The notes under the pieces were generated by a model that had not been told where the DNA came from, searched no databases, and worked only from the letters and a program-made list of their open reading frames with translations. DNA of 64,000 bases, taken from CAVPJW01 sp963705525. GTDB lineage: Bacteria; Acidobacteriota; Vicinamibacteria; Vicinamibacterales; CAVPJW01. The stretch covers positions 1 to 64,000 of the forward strand of contig CAVPJW010000004.1 in NCBI GenBank assembly GCA_963705525.1. The letters are read 5' to 3'. Below are positions 47,961 to 57,806 of this stretch, piece after piece. Both the position numbers and the translations under genes were made by a program. Position 1 is the stretch's first letter; every line of letters begins with the position of its first letter.

Positions 47961-49250
47961 CTAACCGCGGCTGGCACGGCCACTCTCCGTATGTCCACCG
48001 ATGGTGCCGGCGCGGAACGTCTCGTCCCACGACACGTGCGCGGTCATCTGCATCAGGACGAAGAGCGTCAGGATGGCACCGACCGTGATCGCCAACCCCG
48101 TGAAGCCCTCGAAGAAAAACGCGTAGCTGAACAGCACCAGAAATACGACTTGAGCGGCGCCCGCGCTCAGCAAAGCGCGACGCATGCCCGTGACCAGGCG
48201 CAAGTAGCTGACGACGAGGAACACGCTGACAGACGCGGCCGTGGCAAACGCGACGTGCACGGTAACGTGATCGACCATGTAGGCCAGGAGCAGATGGAAC
48301 GCGAAGAACGCGGCCGCGATGAACCAGTAGTGCATCGGATGGAGCGTCGTCTCCGAAGTCACGCCCACCATTACCATCACCGCAACAAAGAACAGCAGCG
48401 ATACCGGGGCGAAGAACGTGACGCGTGCGGCGAAGGGACCGGGGTTCAGCTTCTCGGGAAGCTCCATCCCGATTGCCTGGCCGGAAATCATGTTCGCGAA
48501 GGTCCACGTGAGCGCCCAGCCAGTTGGCGCCGATGTCATCTGGCTCGGCGAGACCGTTCCGGCGGGGAAATCGATCTCCCGGAAATTCGTCCGTAGCGCC
48601 AGGCTGAAGTCGCGCACCTGCGCGACGCCGGTCCCGGCAAAGGCATAGGTCCACGTACCGAGCCCTCGTGATCGGTATTGGACGTCCAGCGTGACGACCG
48701 CCCCCGGCGCGGCATTCACGACGGCCGTCATCTCCTTTGATACGTCGCCGGCTGGCGCGGCGGGACGACCGTCGACCGCGAACACGAAGTCGTCGTAGAG
48801 CGCGTCCTCGGCAGGCAGCGGGAGGCGTATGTGAAGTTCGCGCACCTCAGCCTGCGGATTGCGAAACGTGAAGGTCCCCTTGAACGCGACGGTGTACGTC
48901 GCATACCACAGCAGCCCCTTACGCCGATGTTCCAGGTCGAGGTCGACAGTCGCACGTGTCGATTCGAGGGCGACCGGCACCGGCCGAAGCACGTTCTTGC
49001 TCACCTTGTTTCGAACGACGTGGCCCTCCTGATCCTTGGTTTCCTGGACTTCGGTCTCGACATCCGGACGGAGAATCCAGGCATCCGGGGCCACCTGACG
49101 ATGGGGCCTGCCCCACAGGAGCTGCACTTCGCGTTCGAGACGACCGTCGAACTCTCCGCTGCGAGCGACGAGCGACGAACCGAGGACGGCCCAAGCCACT
49201 GAAGTCCCCAGAAAGATCAGCGCGATGGCGGCCAGCCGACGAAAAGTCAC
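47961..49250 (-). CDS. CreD-like inner-membrane protein, 429 aa
   Basis: An N-terminal anchor (LAAIALIFLGTSVAWAVLG) is followed by a long periplasmic beta domain (residues about 30-265, with KGTFTFRNPQAEVRELHIRLPLP in part) and six C-terminal membrane helices (VSLLFFVAVMVMVGVTSE, MHYWFIAAAFFAFHLLLAYM, VSVFLVVSYLRLVTGM, AAQVVFLVLFSYAFF). HPMHYWFI is the start of the CreD-like core. CreD proteins are inner-membrane proteins of unclear role linked to envelope stress. Here it does not lie beside a two-component system. Confidence 0.75.
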   Translation of the reverse strand: MTFRRLAAIALIFLGTSVAWAVLGSSLVARSGEFDGRLEREVQLLWGRPHRQVAPDAWILRPDVETEVQETKDQEGHVVRNKVSKNVLRPVPVALESTRATVDLDLEHRRKGLLWYATYTVAFKGTFTFRNPQAEVRELHIRLPLPAEDALYDDFVFAVDGRPAAPAGDVSKEMTAVVNAAPGAVVTLDVQYRSRGLGTWTYAFAGTGVAQVRDFSLALRTNFREIDFPAGTVSPSQMTSAPTGWALTWTFANMISGQAIGMELPEKLNPGPFAARVTFFAPVSLLFFVAVMVMVGVTSETTLHPMHYWFIAAAFFAFHLLLAYMVDHVTVHVAFATAASVSVFLVVSYLRLVTGMRRALLSAGAAQVVFLVLFSYAFFFEGFTGLAITVGAILTLFVLMQMTAHVSWDETFRAGTIGGHTESGRASRG

Positions 49251-49385
49251 GGAGTCCTCCTTTTGAAGATCGCGGCGCCGACCTGGCGACCGGCCGATCC
49301 CTGTGGCACAGGATGGCGCGAGCGTGGGCTGAAGTCTTCAGCGCACGGTGACCATTCGATGAGCAGTGGATGATTCCGAGGCGGA

Positions 49386-50762
49386 TTACGTGGCGGGAGG
49401 CTTCGGACGGCTCGTCAGGCCCCACGCGAGCGCGAAGCCAAAAGCGGCACCCTCGAAACCGCCGAGCATGGCGCGTGTAACGGGGCCGAAGCCGGGCTCG
49501 CCGATGAAGTGACCCAGGGGCGCCAAAACCAGTTCCGAATCGCGAGACAACCGGGCGATGTCGTGCACGAGGCCACCGACAAGAGGTCGGCCGGACAATG
49601 TCAGGGCGATGGCTGCGGCGGCGCACGAGGCACCTACAACAGCGCTCGCGCCCAACCGTCGCCACCCGGAAGGCGCCGCCAACCCGCCACCAGGCGGTTG
49701 AGGCGTGGCCAACGCGTACCCCAACCCGCCCGCGGCACCCAGCACGAGCCCATCGATCCCGCCGCCTTCATAAGGAAGGTGCACGCCAAACAGCCCGCCT
49801 AACAACGCGCGGAGCAAAAAGTGCGCGGTCAATGCGACCAGTGCCCCGGAAGCCGCGCCGCACACGACAAGCGCGAGGCCCCGCCGCGAGCGCGCGAGAA
49901 CTTCGGCTGCAGCGAGACCCGCGCCGATCCCAGCGGCCCCCACGCCGCCAGCCAGTGCACCAATCGCGGCGAGCGCGAGCGATGACTGCGGGCGCGCGCT
50001 GGACATCGGTGCCATATAGAGGGCCACGCCGCCGCACACGCCAGCGGCGGCCCCGCCGAGCGCGCCGGTGCTCGCAGCGCTTGCCCATCGGCGTGCGACC
50101 GTTCGTCTCACGTCCGAGATCCGCAGGCGAACGAGCGCAAGCACTGCGCGCGCGGCTTCAGGATCGCTGAGCAGGGGCACGGGACCTGCGCCAGGCACGT
50201 TCCAGCGTGCGTCGCGCATCAGCGCAACGGCGGCCGCGTGTCGGGGTCGCGCCACGATGAGCGCCATGGCATCGGCAGTGCCCAGGACGTGGAGACGCTC
50301 GGCAACATCCCGGGCCTCGTCTTCGGCGCGTGGGCCGGCCTCGGCGGCGGCCGTCAGGCGATCGACGAGATTCGCGAGGCTCTCGCGGGTGGCCGGTGCC
50401 GGCAGCGGCGCAGACGAGGCCACCTGCCCTTCGTCGGTTTCTGCGATCACCTCGGACCAGACAAATTGATAACCATGGCGAGACACCGTGCGAATGAAGC
50501 GCGGCTCGCGCGGATCGTCGCCGAGCGTACGCCTGAGCGTTCGGACGGCTTGTGACAGTGCGCCGTCCGACACGACGACGTCGCTCCAGACCTCCTCGAA
50601 GATGGCCTGCTTGGACACCGCGTCGTGCCGGCGCACGACGAGCAGCAGCAGAAGGTCGAGATACTTCGGGATCAACGGAACGGGCGTCCCATTTCGCACC
50701 AGCAGCCGCTGGCGCGGCGAGAGCACGAACTCGCCGAATCGAAATCGGACGGGTGGAGTCAC
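49386..50762 (-). CDS. Winged-helix (OmpR/CadC-type) DNA-binding membrane protein with Gly/Ala-rich helices
   Basis: Residues 1-105 are a trans_reg_C winged helix: VRFRFGEFVLSPRQRLLVRNG, AVSKQAIFEEVWSDVVVSDGAL, VRTLRRTLGDD and FIRTVSRHGYQFVW (parts quoted). A helical linker follows, then eight or so glycine/alanine-rich membrane helices (LALAAIGALAGGVGAAGIGAG). It resembles CadC/ToxR-type one-component regulators that read the periplasm, but with an unusual multi-pass sensor. The start GTG at 50762 places the domain at the very N-terminus. It is divergent from the TPR gene, its likely target, across 151 bases. Confidence 0.82.
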   Translation of the reverse strand: MTPPVRFRFGEFVLSPRQRLLVRNGTPVPLIPKYLDLLLLLVVRRHDAVSKQAIFEEVWSDVVVSDGALSQAVRTLRRTLGDDPREPRFIRTVSRHGYQFVWSEVIAETDEGQVASSAPLPAPATRESLANLVDRLTAAAEAGPRAEDEARDVAERLHVLGTADAMALIVARPRHAAAVALMRDARWNVPGAGPVPLLSDPEAARAVLALVRLRISDVRRTVARRWASAASTGALGGAAAGVCGGVALYMAPMSSARPQSSLALAAIGALAGGVGAAGIGAGLAAAEVLARSRRGLALVVCGAASGALVALTAHFLLRALLGGLFGVHLPYEGGGIDGLVLGAAGGLGYALATPQPPGGGLAAPSGWRRLGASAVVGASCAAAAIALTLSGRPLVGGLVHDIARLSRDSELVLAPLGHFIGEPGFGPVTRAMLGGFEGAAFGFALAWGLTSRPKPPAT

Positions 50763-50913
50763 GAAACGCAAAGTGTATACGAATCCCTTTGCCGGTCCCT
50801 CCAGCGGCCCGTCCCAGCCCTCGCAACCGCCATTCGCGTCATTCCAGTGGCCGCGCAGCCGAGCCCGGCCTAGGCTCAGGAGACATTCATCGATGAACGA
50901 GGGAGGTGATTCG

Positions 50914-52395
50914 ATGCGACGTACTACGCTGGTTCGCTGGCTGACGTTCTCGTGCGCCCTTTCGACCATGGCATTCTGCATGCGTGAGATGGCCCCGGCG
51001 CTGCTGGCGCAGACCGCCACCACGAAAATTCCCATCACGACATCGTCTGATGAAGCCCGACAGCTGTACGTCAAGGGCCGGGACCTCACCGAGAGACTGC
51101 GCGCGACCGATGGGCGACAGTTCTTCCAGCAGGCGATCGCGAAGGATGCCAACTTTGCCATGGGTTATGTGGGGCTGGCCAATGCGGCCGGTACCAACAA
51201 AGAGTTCATCGATGCCGTCAGCCGCGCGGTCACGCTGATCAACGGCGTCAGCGAGGGCGAGCGGCACATGGTCCTGGGCCTCGAAGCCGTCATGAAGGGC
51301 GACCCGGCCGGCCAGGAACGCCACTACACGGAATTGGTGCGGCTGTACCCGAGCGACGAGCGTGCCCACAATCTGCTCGGTAACATCTACTTCGGGCGCC
51401 AGGAGTACGAGAAAGCCGTACAGCATTACGACAAGGCCATACTGATCGCGCCCTCGTTTTCTGCGCCCTACAACCAGGCCGGCTATGCGTACCGTTTTCT
51501 GGAGAAGTACGATGAGGCAGAAACACTCTTCCGGAAGTACACGGAGCTGATTCCGGACGATCCGAATCCGTACGATTCATATGCGGAGCTGCTCATGAAG
51601 GTGGGCCGCTTCGACGAATCCATCAAGAACTACGAGAAGGCGTTGTCCATCGATCGCAACTTCGTCGCCTCGTACATCGGCATCGGGAACGACCATCTGG
51701 CAATGGGGCAACCGGCGAAGGCACGTATCAGCTTCACGACGCTGGCATCGGTGGCGCGCAACACCGGAGAACGCCGGCTGGCGCATTTCTGGATGGCCGC
51801 GTCCTACGTGCACGAAGGCGCCACCACCAAAGCCATCGAGGAGCTCACCAAACAGTACGACCTGGCGAAGGGTGAAGGCGACGGTGGCGCGATGGCAGGC
51901 GACCTCGTTCAGATGGGCGACGTGCTGCTCGAAGCCGGCCACCGTGATCAGGCGCTGGCAAAATACGCCGACGCAGTGGCAACGATGGAGAACGCGGCAG
52001 TCCCGGTGGAAGCGAAGGAGGCCGCGCGGCGCAACAATCTGTACAAACAAGGTCTGGTGGCCGTCGCGGCCAAAGACCTGTCGACCGCGAAGGCCAGACA
52101 CGCCAAATACGTGAAGCTCGTCGCTGTGAGAAAAGTGCCGTTTGAGATTCGTCAACAGCACGAACTGGCAGGCGCGATCGCGCTGGCCGAGAACGCGAAC
52201 GGCACGGCCGTTCAGGAGCTGACGCTCGCAAACCAGCAGGACCCCAATGTGCTCTATCTGATGGCCCTGGCGTACCGCGGTGCCGGCGACGCGAAGCAGG
52301 CGCGGGCGTTCGCGGAAAAAGCGGCGCACTTCAACGGGCTCAGCTTCAACTATGCGTACGTCCGCACGAAGGCGCTCGCTATCCTGGGTTCATGA
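50914..52395 (+). CDS. Exported TPR protein
   Basis: GGAGGTG lies 6 bases before the ATG, and a hydrophobic leader (VRWLTFSCALSTMAFCM) follows. From residue about 60 on the protein is TPR repeats: AHNLLGNIYFGRQEYEKAVQHYDKAI, PYNQAGYAYRFLEKYDEAETLF, and YDSYAELLMKVGRFDESIKNYEKAL (parts quoted), with a long helical C-terminus. It scaffolds other proteins in the periplasm or on the membrane. The repeat part is like the TPR half of acidobacterial winged-helix/TPR proteins. It is divergent from the winged-helix membrane regulator, which probably controls it. Confidence 0.83.
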   Translation: MRRTTLVRWLTFSCALSTMAFCMREMAPALLAQTATTKIPITTSSDEARQLYVKGRDLTERLRATDGRQFFQQAIAKDANFAMGYVGLANAAGTNKEFIDAVSRAVTLINGVSEGERHMVLGLEAVMKGDPAGQERHYTELVRLYPSDERAHNLLGNIYFGRQEYEKAVQHYDKAILIAPSFSAPYNQAGYAYRFLEKYDEAETLFRKYTELIPDDPNPYDSYAELLMKVGRFDESIKNYEKALSIDRNFVASYIGIGNDHLAMGQPAKARISFTTLASVARNTGERRLAHFWMAASYVHEGATTKAIEELTKQYDLAKGEGDGGAMAGDLVQMGDVLLEAGHRDQALAKYADAVATMENAAVPVEAKEAARRNNLYKQGLVAVAAKDLSTAKARHAKYVKLVAVRKVPFEIRQQHELAGAIALAENANGTAVQELTLANQQDPNVLYLMALAYRGAGDAKQARAFAEKAAHFNGLSFNYAYVRTKALAILGS

Positions 52396-52685
52396 CTCGG
52401 CAGCGACCCGAACAGCGACTTGTTCCCCTCGTGTGGGTCATCGACCGATCGTGCAGCCGATATCGAGACACATCCGTCGGGTCAACCGGATCCGGCGCCG
52501 CTCGGCCAGCCGCAGCTGGAAGTCGATATCCGGACCCGTGATGTCGAAGCGGGAATGTATCACTCACGACCGGGTGTTGGTCCGCCTATACTTCGAGAGA
52601 GCCAGACAAGGCCTGGTACACGACGACGCAGCCCACGTCCAAGCATGCGCGTTCCGCTACCCGCCTCGGCGCTGACCACCCGCTG

Positions 52686-53504
52686 ATGCCCACTGCGACT
52701 ATCAACGGACGATCCCTCCACTGGGCGGACGAACACTATGAAGGCTTCTGGGCCAGCGCCGAGCGCGGGGACTGGGAGCCGCACACGTTCCGAACGCTCG
52801 ATCGCCATCTGAACCCCGACGCCACCGTCATCGACGTCGGGGCACACATCGGCGTCATCTCGCTCTATGCGGCCACGATCGCGAAACGGGTGATCAGCCT
52901 CGAACCGGATCCGATTTCCATCGTCAGAGCTTCGCCGCAACCTCGCCGTGAATCCCGGCGCTGGCAGAACGCATCGTAGTGATACCTCGCGCACTGAGCC
53001 CGTCGCGAGGCTCGATGACGCTTGGCTCGCTGACGACAGGCGGCGACTCGATGTCGAGCACGGTGTTCACCTCGTCCGCAGACATCGTGGACCGTGGACG
53101 CGGTGACGCCCGAGGATGTGGCGGCCGAACTCGACCAGCGATGGGCCGCTCTTCGTGAAGATCGACATCGAAGGCAGCGAATACGATTTGGTTCCCGCCG
53201 CACGGCCATTGTGGGACAGGAACGACGTTACGATTCTTCTGTCAACGCACCCACAGATTCTCCGGCGGCCGGTCGCGACGCACGCCTGCGTCATCGCACG
53301 CTCGAGATGTTCAGGGCGCTGAAGGATTTCGACCGAACACCGCTTGGATGGAAAACATCAGGGCCGTTTGGGGCGGGCCCTGGATTCGATCGGAGAACGC
53401 TGGCCGACACTGACTGCGAAGACGCCTCGCGACTGGTTGTTCGTCAGGTCGTCGCACGAGGCACGCCGAGCGTATCGACGATCGGCGCGAAGTGCTGCGC
53501 ATAG
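52686..53504 (+). pseudogene. FkbM-family methyltransferase, multiply frameshifted
   Basis: The SAM-binding start is intact: FRTLDRHLNPDATVIDVGAHIGVISLYAAT, then VISLEPDP (motif I and acidic loop). After that, frame changes near 52922, 52954 (extra C in AATCC-C-GGCG), 53089 and 53145 are needed to read LRRNLAVNPALAERIVVIPRAL, SMTLGSLTTGGDSMSS and FVKIDIEGSEYDLVPAARPL (all quoted in part). The last is the FkbM KIDIEG.E motif. The end, RHRTLEMFRALKDFDRTP, is in a further frame. Such enzymes methylate sugar hydroxyls of glycans, which fits the nearby GT2 and deacetylase. As written it encodes only a 97-residue stub. Confidence 0.7.
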
Positions 53505-54249
53505 GTAATCATCCGGCTGATACGACCCTGGGCGTGGAGCAGCCGCGCACGTCGCTCGTAGCGAAGCGCTCGACCGCAGGTGCCGGGACCGCGAGCGGCA
53601 CACGCGTGGTGTACAGCTCTTCGCGACCCAGTTCCGCCAACGGAATCCGCAGCAGCTCCGGGCCGGCCTGCTTGTGCAGGCTCAGATAGATCTGGTCCAG
53701 CGCGGCGGCCTTTGCCGACACTTCATCCTGCGACAGGTCGAACCGAAATCCGCGGGGCGCCAGCGCCTGTGGCACCCGCTGCACCCGATACTCGTCGACC
53801 GTTCCCGACATTTCATAGACGAGCGGGAGCTCATAGACCGCCGCATTGCCATCTCCAAGTGCCGCGAGGACCAGCGGCAGCGTGATGTCGTGCACCGGGT
53901 TGTAGAACTCGAGCGCGTCGCACACGATCTCGGTCGGCCTGAGCTCTTCGAACGCGGTTCGGAGGTCTCCCACGATCTGCTGAAAGAAGGCCGCATCGCC
54001 GTCGAGCAGCGCCTGATAGAACGCCTTCTCCGGATAGCCCATGTAGCGGACGCGATCGAGCAGACCAATGCTGGCGAATCCGCGGCGCGACTGCGCCGTG
54101 CGTTCGGGAGGGCCGCCGTCGCTGACGATCAGGATGGCCACGGGCGGGTGCCGCTGCAGGAGACCGAACATCGCCAGCTCGTGCCCGGGATGCCCGAGCA
54201 CCACCACGCTCCTCGCGGACGGATTCTTCAGGGGATGGATATCATTCAT
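53444..54249 (-). CDS. PIG-L-like N-deacetylase, variant motif, one frameshift near the C-terminus
   Basis: The Rossmann-like start SVVVLGHPGHELAMFGLLQR and EIVCDALEFYNPVHDI identify the LmbE/PIG-L family, which removes acetyl groups from N-acetylglucosamine-type sugars using zinc. The normal HPDDE is replaced by HPGHE, so the first aspartate is missing. The frame breaks at VERF near 53555; with one base restored the C-terminus reads YERRARLLHAQGRISRMITY and ends at 53444 (268 residues). ATGA overlap with the upstream GT2 gene shows translational coupling and suggests joint action on a glycan. Confidence 0.75.
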
Positions 54250-55103
54250 GAAAACGTGAGCAGACGACGGACGTGATCCCAGTACCAACTCATCAGCGGG
54301 CCTGCAGAGCCGGGACGATAGCCGCCGCGCGGCACTCCAGGGTTGGCCGCCGCCAGATCGGGATGCTCCTCGAACAGCCGATCGGTGTAGCGGCGGCGAT
54401 GAGTCCAGAAAAGGCCCGCGGTGCAGCGCATGCAGTCCGCGAGCTCACGATTGTGACTGAAGGTCCCCGGGTCGCCCGTAAAATTGCGCGAGATCGCATC
54501 CTCGCCGTCAATCGCCGCGATGCGGCCGGCATCGGCCACTCGAATCAGGAACTCCCAGTCCTCGTAAACCTGAAAGCGTCGATCATAACCACCGACCGTC
54601 TGCCAGATGTGGCGCGTGAACGCCGTGCCGGTGGCGAAGATGTAATTCGCAAAGAGCAGGCGAGACCGGTTGTATGCGGTCGCGTGGCGCTCTTCACCGA
54701 GCAGCACGCCCTCCGGAGTCAGTGTCTGGCGTCGTATCGGTGTGTACACGAGATCCGCACCTGTGTCCGCGAGTCCCACCAGCAAGGTGCGCACGTGCCC
54801 TGGCCCGTAAAGATTATCATCATCCAGGATCGAGATCGCCGGCGCGCTCGAAGCGGCGATTCCGACGTTGAGCGCTCGGGGGCGGCTGATCCGGCGACCA
54901 AGCCTGACGTGCACGAGCGCGGGCAGACGTGGGCCGACCGACGCGATGACACCGTCCAGCGTGCCAGGGCTCATGTCGACGAGGACCGCCTCGAAGTCTC
55001 GACTGGTCTGGTGCGTGAGGCTTTCGAGCGCCTCGCCGACCCGATTCGGACCGAGCGCGCGAACGATGACCGCGAGCCTGGATGCCGGGAAACCCTGCTC
55101 CAT
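54246..55103 (-). CDS. Glycosyltransferase family 2, 285 aa
   Basis: The GT-A domain has LAVIVRALGPNRVGEALES, AISILDDDNLYGPGHV with the DxD metal site, and GTAFTRHIWQTVGGYDRRFQVYEDWEF (part), where YEDWEFLIR is the ED catalytic region. The protein is about 285 residues and soluble. It starts at ATG 55103 and its stop overlaps the deacetylase start by ATGA. The likely role is adding a sugar, then deacetylated by PIG-L, in a surface or secondary-metabolite glycan. Confidence 0.88.
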   Translation of the reverse strand: MEQGFPASRLAVIVRALGPNRVGEALESLTHQTSRDFEAVLVDMSPGTLDGVIASVGPRLPALVHVRLGRRISRPRALNVGIAASSAPAISILDDDNLYGPGHVRTLLVGLADTGADLVYTPIRRQTLTPEGVLLGEERHATAYNRSRLLFANYIFATGTAFTRHIWQTVGGYDRRFQVYEDWEFLIRVADAGRIAAIDGEDAISRNFTGDPGTFSHNRELADCMRCTAGLFWTHRRRYTDRLFEEHPDLAAANPGVPRGGYRPGSAGPLMSWYWDHVRRLLTFS

Positions 55104-55290
55104 CGTTGCGCCATGATACCGCGCTGCTCCCGACCGAGCTCTTCCGAGGCATCGTCCGGATGTTGGCGGTCTTCATCGCGCTTGGCGCGATGAGCCATGT
55201 CGAAATATAGTCAACCGAATCACACAGGGTCGAATGACGGCCGGGGGACACATTCGCCCTCAATGACATCCTCCGAGACGAGAACCTGCG

Positions 55291-56814
55291 ATGCAACCTG
55301 TGAAACCACACGACGTGACTCGGCGAGACTTTCTGCAGACGACCGCGGCCGGCGCCGCCGCCTTTGCGATCGCCGGGACTGACGGTCTGCTCGCTTCACC
55401 AGATCAGGACGCCGTCGTCGCCGAGATCGCGAAGCAGCACGACGCGACGGTGCAGATGCTGCAGAAATGGATCGCCCTGCCGTCGATCGCCGCCGAGAAC
55501 CTCAACTTCCCGCAAGGCGCCGAGTACATGGCGCGCCTCGCGACAGACGCCGGCTTCGACCGCGTGGACGTGATCCCGACCAAGGGGAAGCCGGGCGTCT
55601 TCGCCACGCTCGATGCCGGCGCCGCCACGACGCTGGCGCTCTACTTCATGTACGACGTCAAGCAGTTCGATCCGAAGGAATGGAGCTCGCCGCCGCTCGA
55701 AGCGCGCATCATCGATCGCCCAGGTGTCGGAAAGGTCATGATCGGGCGCGGGGCCACAAACACGAAGGGTCCGCAGATGGCGTGTCTCGCGGCGCTGCAC
55801 GCGTTCAAGGCGGCCGGCAAGAAACCGCCGGTGAACCTGGTGCTGGTCTGCGAGGGCGAGGAAGAGATCGGGTCGCCCAATTTCGGCGAGATCGTGTTCA
55901 AGCCGGAGGTCGAGGCGGCGCTCCGGAAGTCCGTGGGCATCATCATCCCGCTCGGCAATCAGGATCTCGACGGCTCGGTCGAGGTGAACCTGGGTGCGAA
56001 GGGGATGATCGAGGTCGAGCTCGTGTCGTCCGGAGAGAAATGGGGCCGCGGTCCCGCCAAGGACGTCCACTCGAGTTACGAGGCGCAGATCGACAGCCCC
56101 AGCTGGCATCTCATCCAGGCGCTCAACACGCTCGTCGCGGCCGACGGCCACACGCCGGCCATCGATGGCTTCTTCGACAAAGTTGTGCCGCTCAGTCCCG
56201 AGCTCAAGAAGATCCTCGAGGAGGCGATCCCGAGGCGCGACGAGGCCATGACCAAGAAGGCGCTCAGCACCGAGCGCTGGTTCAAGGACGAGTCGTGGCA
56301 CGATTCGCTGGTGCGCCTCGTGTCACAACCGACTGTCAATATCGAGGGACTCGTCGGCGGGTATACGGGCCCCGGGGGCAAGACGATTCTGCCCCACCGC
56401 GCGGCTGCCAAGCTCGACATCCGGCTCGTCCCGAACATGACCGCCAAGGGCACCTACGAATTACTCAAGGCTCACCTCGCCAAGCGCGGCTTCGGCGATA
56501 TCGAGGTCAACATGACCGGCGGGTACGACTCCACCGAGACGCCGGCCGACTCGAAGCTCGTGAAGGGCATGCTCGACACCTATCGCAAGGCCGGAATCGA
56601 TCCGCTGCTCTGGCCGCGGCTCGCCGGCTCGTGGCCCGGAGTGACATTCACTGGTGCGCCGCTCAAGCTGCCAGCGGGACAGTTCGGACTCGGCCATGGC
56701 GACGGTGCGCACGCACCGGACGAGTTCTGGCTGATTGAATCGGCGAACCCGAAGGTGGCCGGCATGGACGGCGCCGTCAAGTCGTTCGTCGACTTCTTCT
56801 ACGCGCTGGCGTAA
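55291..56814 (+). CDS. Tat-exported M20-family peptidase-like protein, one metal ligand missing
   Basis: A twin-arginine signal (TRRDFLQTTAAGAAAFAIAG, R11-R12) starts the protein. The M20 fold is clear: GRGATNTKGPQMACLAALHA with the second metal aspartate region, VCEGEEEIGSPNF with the catalytic glutamate and a ligand glutamate, and HGDGAHAPDEFWLI with the last histidine. But the usual GHxDV of the first metal ligand reads FMYDV (residues 119-123): methionine 120 stands where the histidine should be, D122 remains. It would be a periplasmic metallopeptidase or amidohydrolase with an altered or one-metal site. Confidence 0.85.
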   Translation: MQPVKPHDVTRRDFLQTTAAGAAAFAIAGTDGLLASPDQDAVVAEIAKQHDATVQMLQKWIALPSIAAENLNFPQGAEYMARLATDAGFDRVDVIPTKGKPGVFATLDAGAATTLALYFMYDVKQFDPKEWSSPPLEARIIDRPGVGKVMIGRGATNTKGPQMACLAALHAFKAAGKKPPVNLVLVCEGEEEIGSPNFGEIVFKPEVEAALRKSVGIIIPLGNQDLDGSVEVNLGAKGMIEVELVSSGEKWGRGPAKDVHSSYEAQIDSPSWHLIQALNTLVAADGHTPAIDGFFDKVVPLSPELKKILEEAIPRRDEAMTKKALSTERWFKDESWHDSLVRLVSQPTVNIEGLVGGYTGPGGKTILPHRAAAKLDIRLVPNMTAKGTYELLKAHLAKRGFGDIEVNMTGGYDSTETPADSKLVKGMLDTYRKAGIDPLLWPRLAGSWPGVTFTGAPLKLPAGQFGLGHGDGAHAPDEFWLIESANPKVAGMDGAVKSFVDFFYALA

Positions 56815-56963
56815 AGAAGCAAGGCTATCGCGCGAGCGAACGCGTCGAGCATGCATCGGCACTTCTGCCTTGGAGCTCGGGCTCCGACGAGGCGACGCTG
56901 TCGCATTCCTCTGCGGGCGCTTGCGTTCAGGACACTCTTGAGTTAAGAACGCCATCATCATCC

Positions 56964-57806
56964 ATGCTTGATTGCGCACGCAGGTTCCGTCCTGCGATTT
57001 CGTGGGCGCTCTCGTGGGCACTTCTCGTTGGGATCCCCGCGGCAGCCGACGGCCAGGGGCAGCAGCCCAAGCCGCTCGCCCATCCCACCACGGCCGACCT
57101 CGCCAGCGGCGCGAAGGTCTTCACCACCTACTGCGCGCGCTGCCACGGATTCGACGGCACGGGCGGCTCGGGACCGCCTTTGACACGCCCCAGGCTTCGT
57201 CATGCCGCCGACGAGGCCGCGATCCTCGACATTCTCGTCGACGGCATTCCCGGCACCTCGATGACGTCCGCATGGATGCTGTCGGAACCGGAGATGGCGC
57301 AAGTGGCGGCGTTTGTTCGATCGCTCGGCCAGCGCCCGGAAGAGCCGCTGCCAGGCAATCCCGATCGTGGGCGCGCCGTCTACGCCCAGTCCGGCTGCGC
57401 GGTCTGTCATATCGTCGCCGGCGAGGGCGCATCGCTGGGCCCTGACCTCTCTGAAATTGGCCTTCTCCGCGGCTCGGCATTCCTGCGCGAATCAGTGCTC
57501 GATCCGGCCGCCGCCCGGCCGGATCGGCCGGTGCCGTACGAACCGTACGGGTATCCCGCCTACATGGCGGTGCAGGTCCAGCCCCGGCACGGCCCGGCGG
57601 TGAACGGCGTGCTGATCAACGAGGATTCCTTCACTATCCAGCTCCGTGATCAGTCCGGGCGCTGGCACTCGCTCCGTAAGATCGACCTTCAGCGCCTCGA
57701 CGTCGCGCTGCGCACGAGTCCGATGCCCAGCTATCGCGAGAGCCTGGACGAGCAGCGGCTGAACGATCTCGTCGCCTACTTGATGACGCTGCGAGAGAGG
57801 CGCTGA
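56964..57806 (+). CDS. Diheme c-type cytochrome
   Basis: The signal (AISWALSWALLVGIPAAADG) is followed by two class I cytochrome c domains with CARCH at residues 57-61 and CAVCH at 145-149. Methionine ligands in SMTSAWMLS and others are plausible. It is periplasmic and passes electrons. Its stop overlaps the start of the PQQ dehydrogenase gene (TGATG), so it is the physiological electron acceptor of that enzyme by all appearances. Confidence 0.9.
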   Translation: MLDCARRFRPAISWALSWALLVGIPAAADGQGQQPKPLAHPTTADLASGAKVFTTYCARCHGFDGTGGSGPPLTRPRLRHAADEAAILDILVDGIPGTSMTSAWMLSEPEMAQVAAFVRSLGQRPEEPLPGNPDRGRAVYAQSGCAVCHIVAGEGASLGPDLSEIGLLRGSAFLRESVLDPAAARPDRPVPYEPYGYPAYMAVQVQPRHGPAVNGVLINEDSFTIQLRDQSGRWHSLRKIDLQRLDVALRTSPMPSYRESLDEQRLNDLVAYLMTLRERR

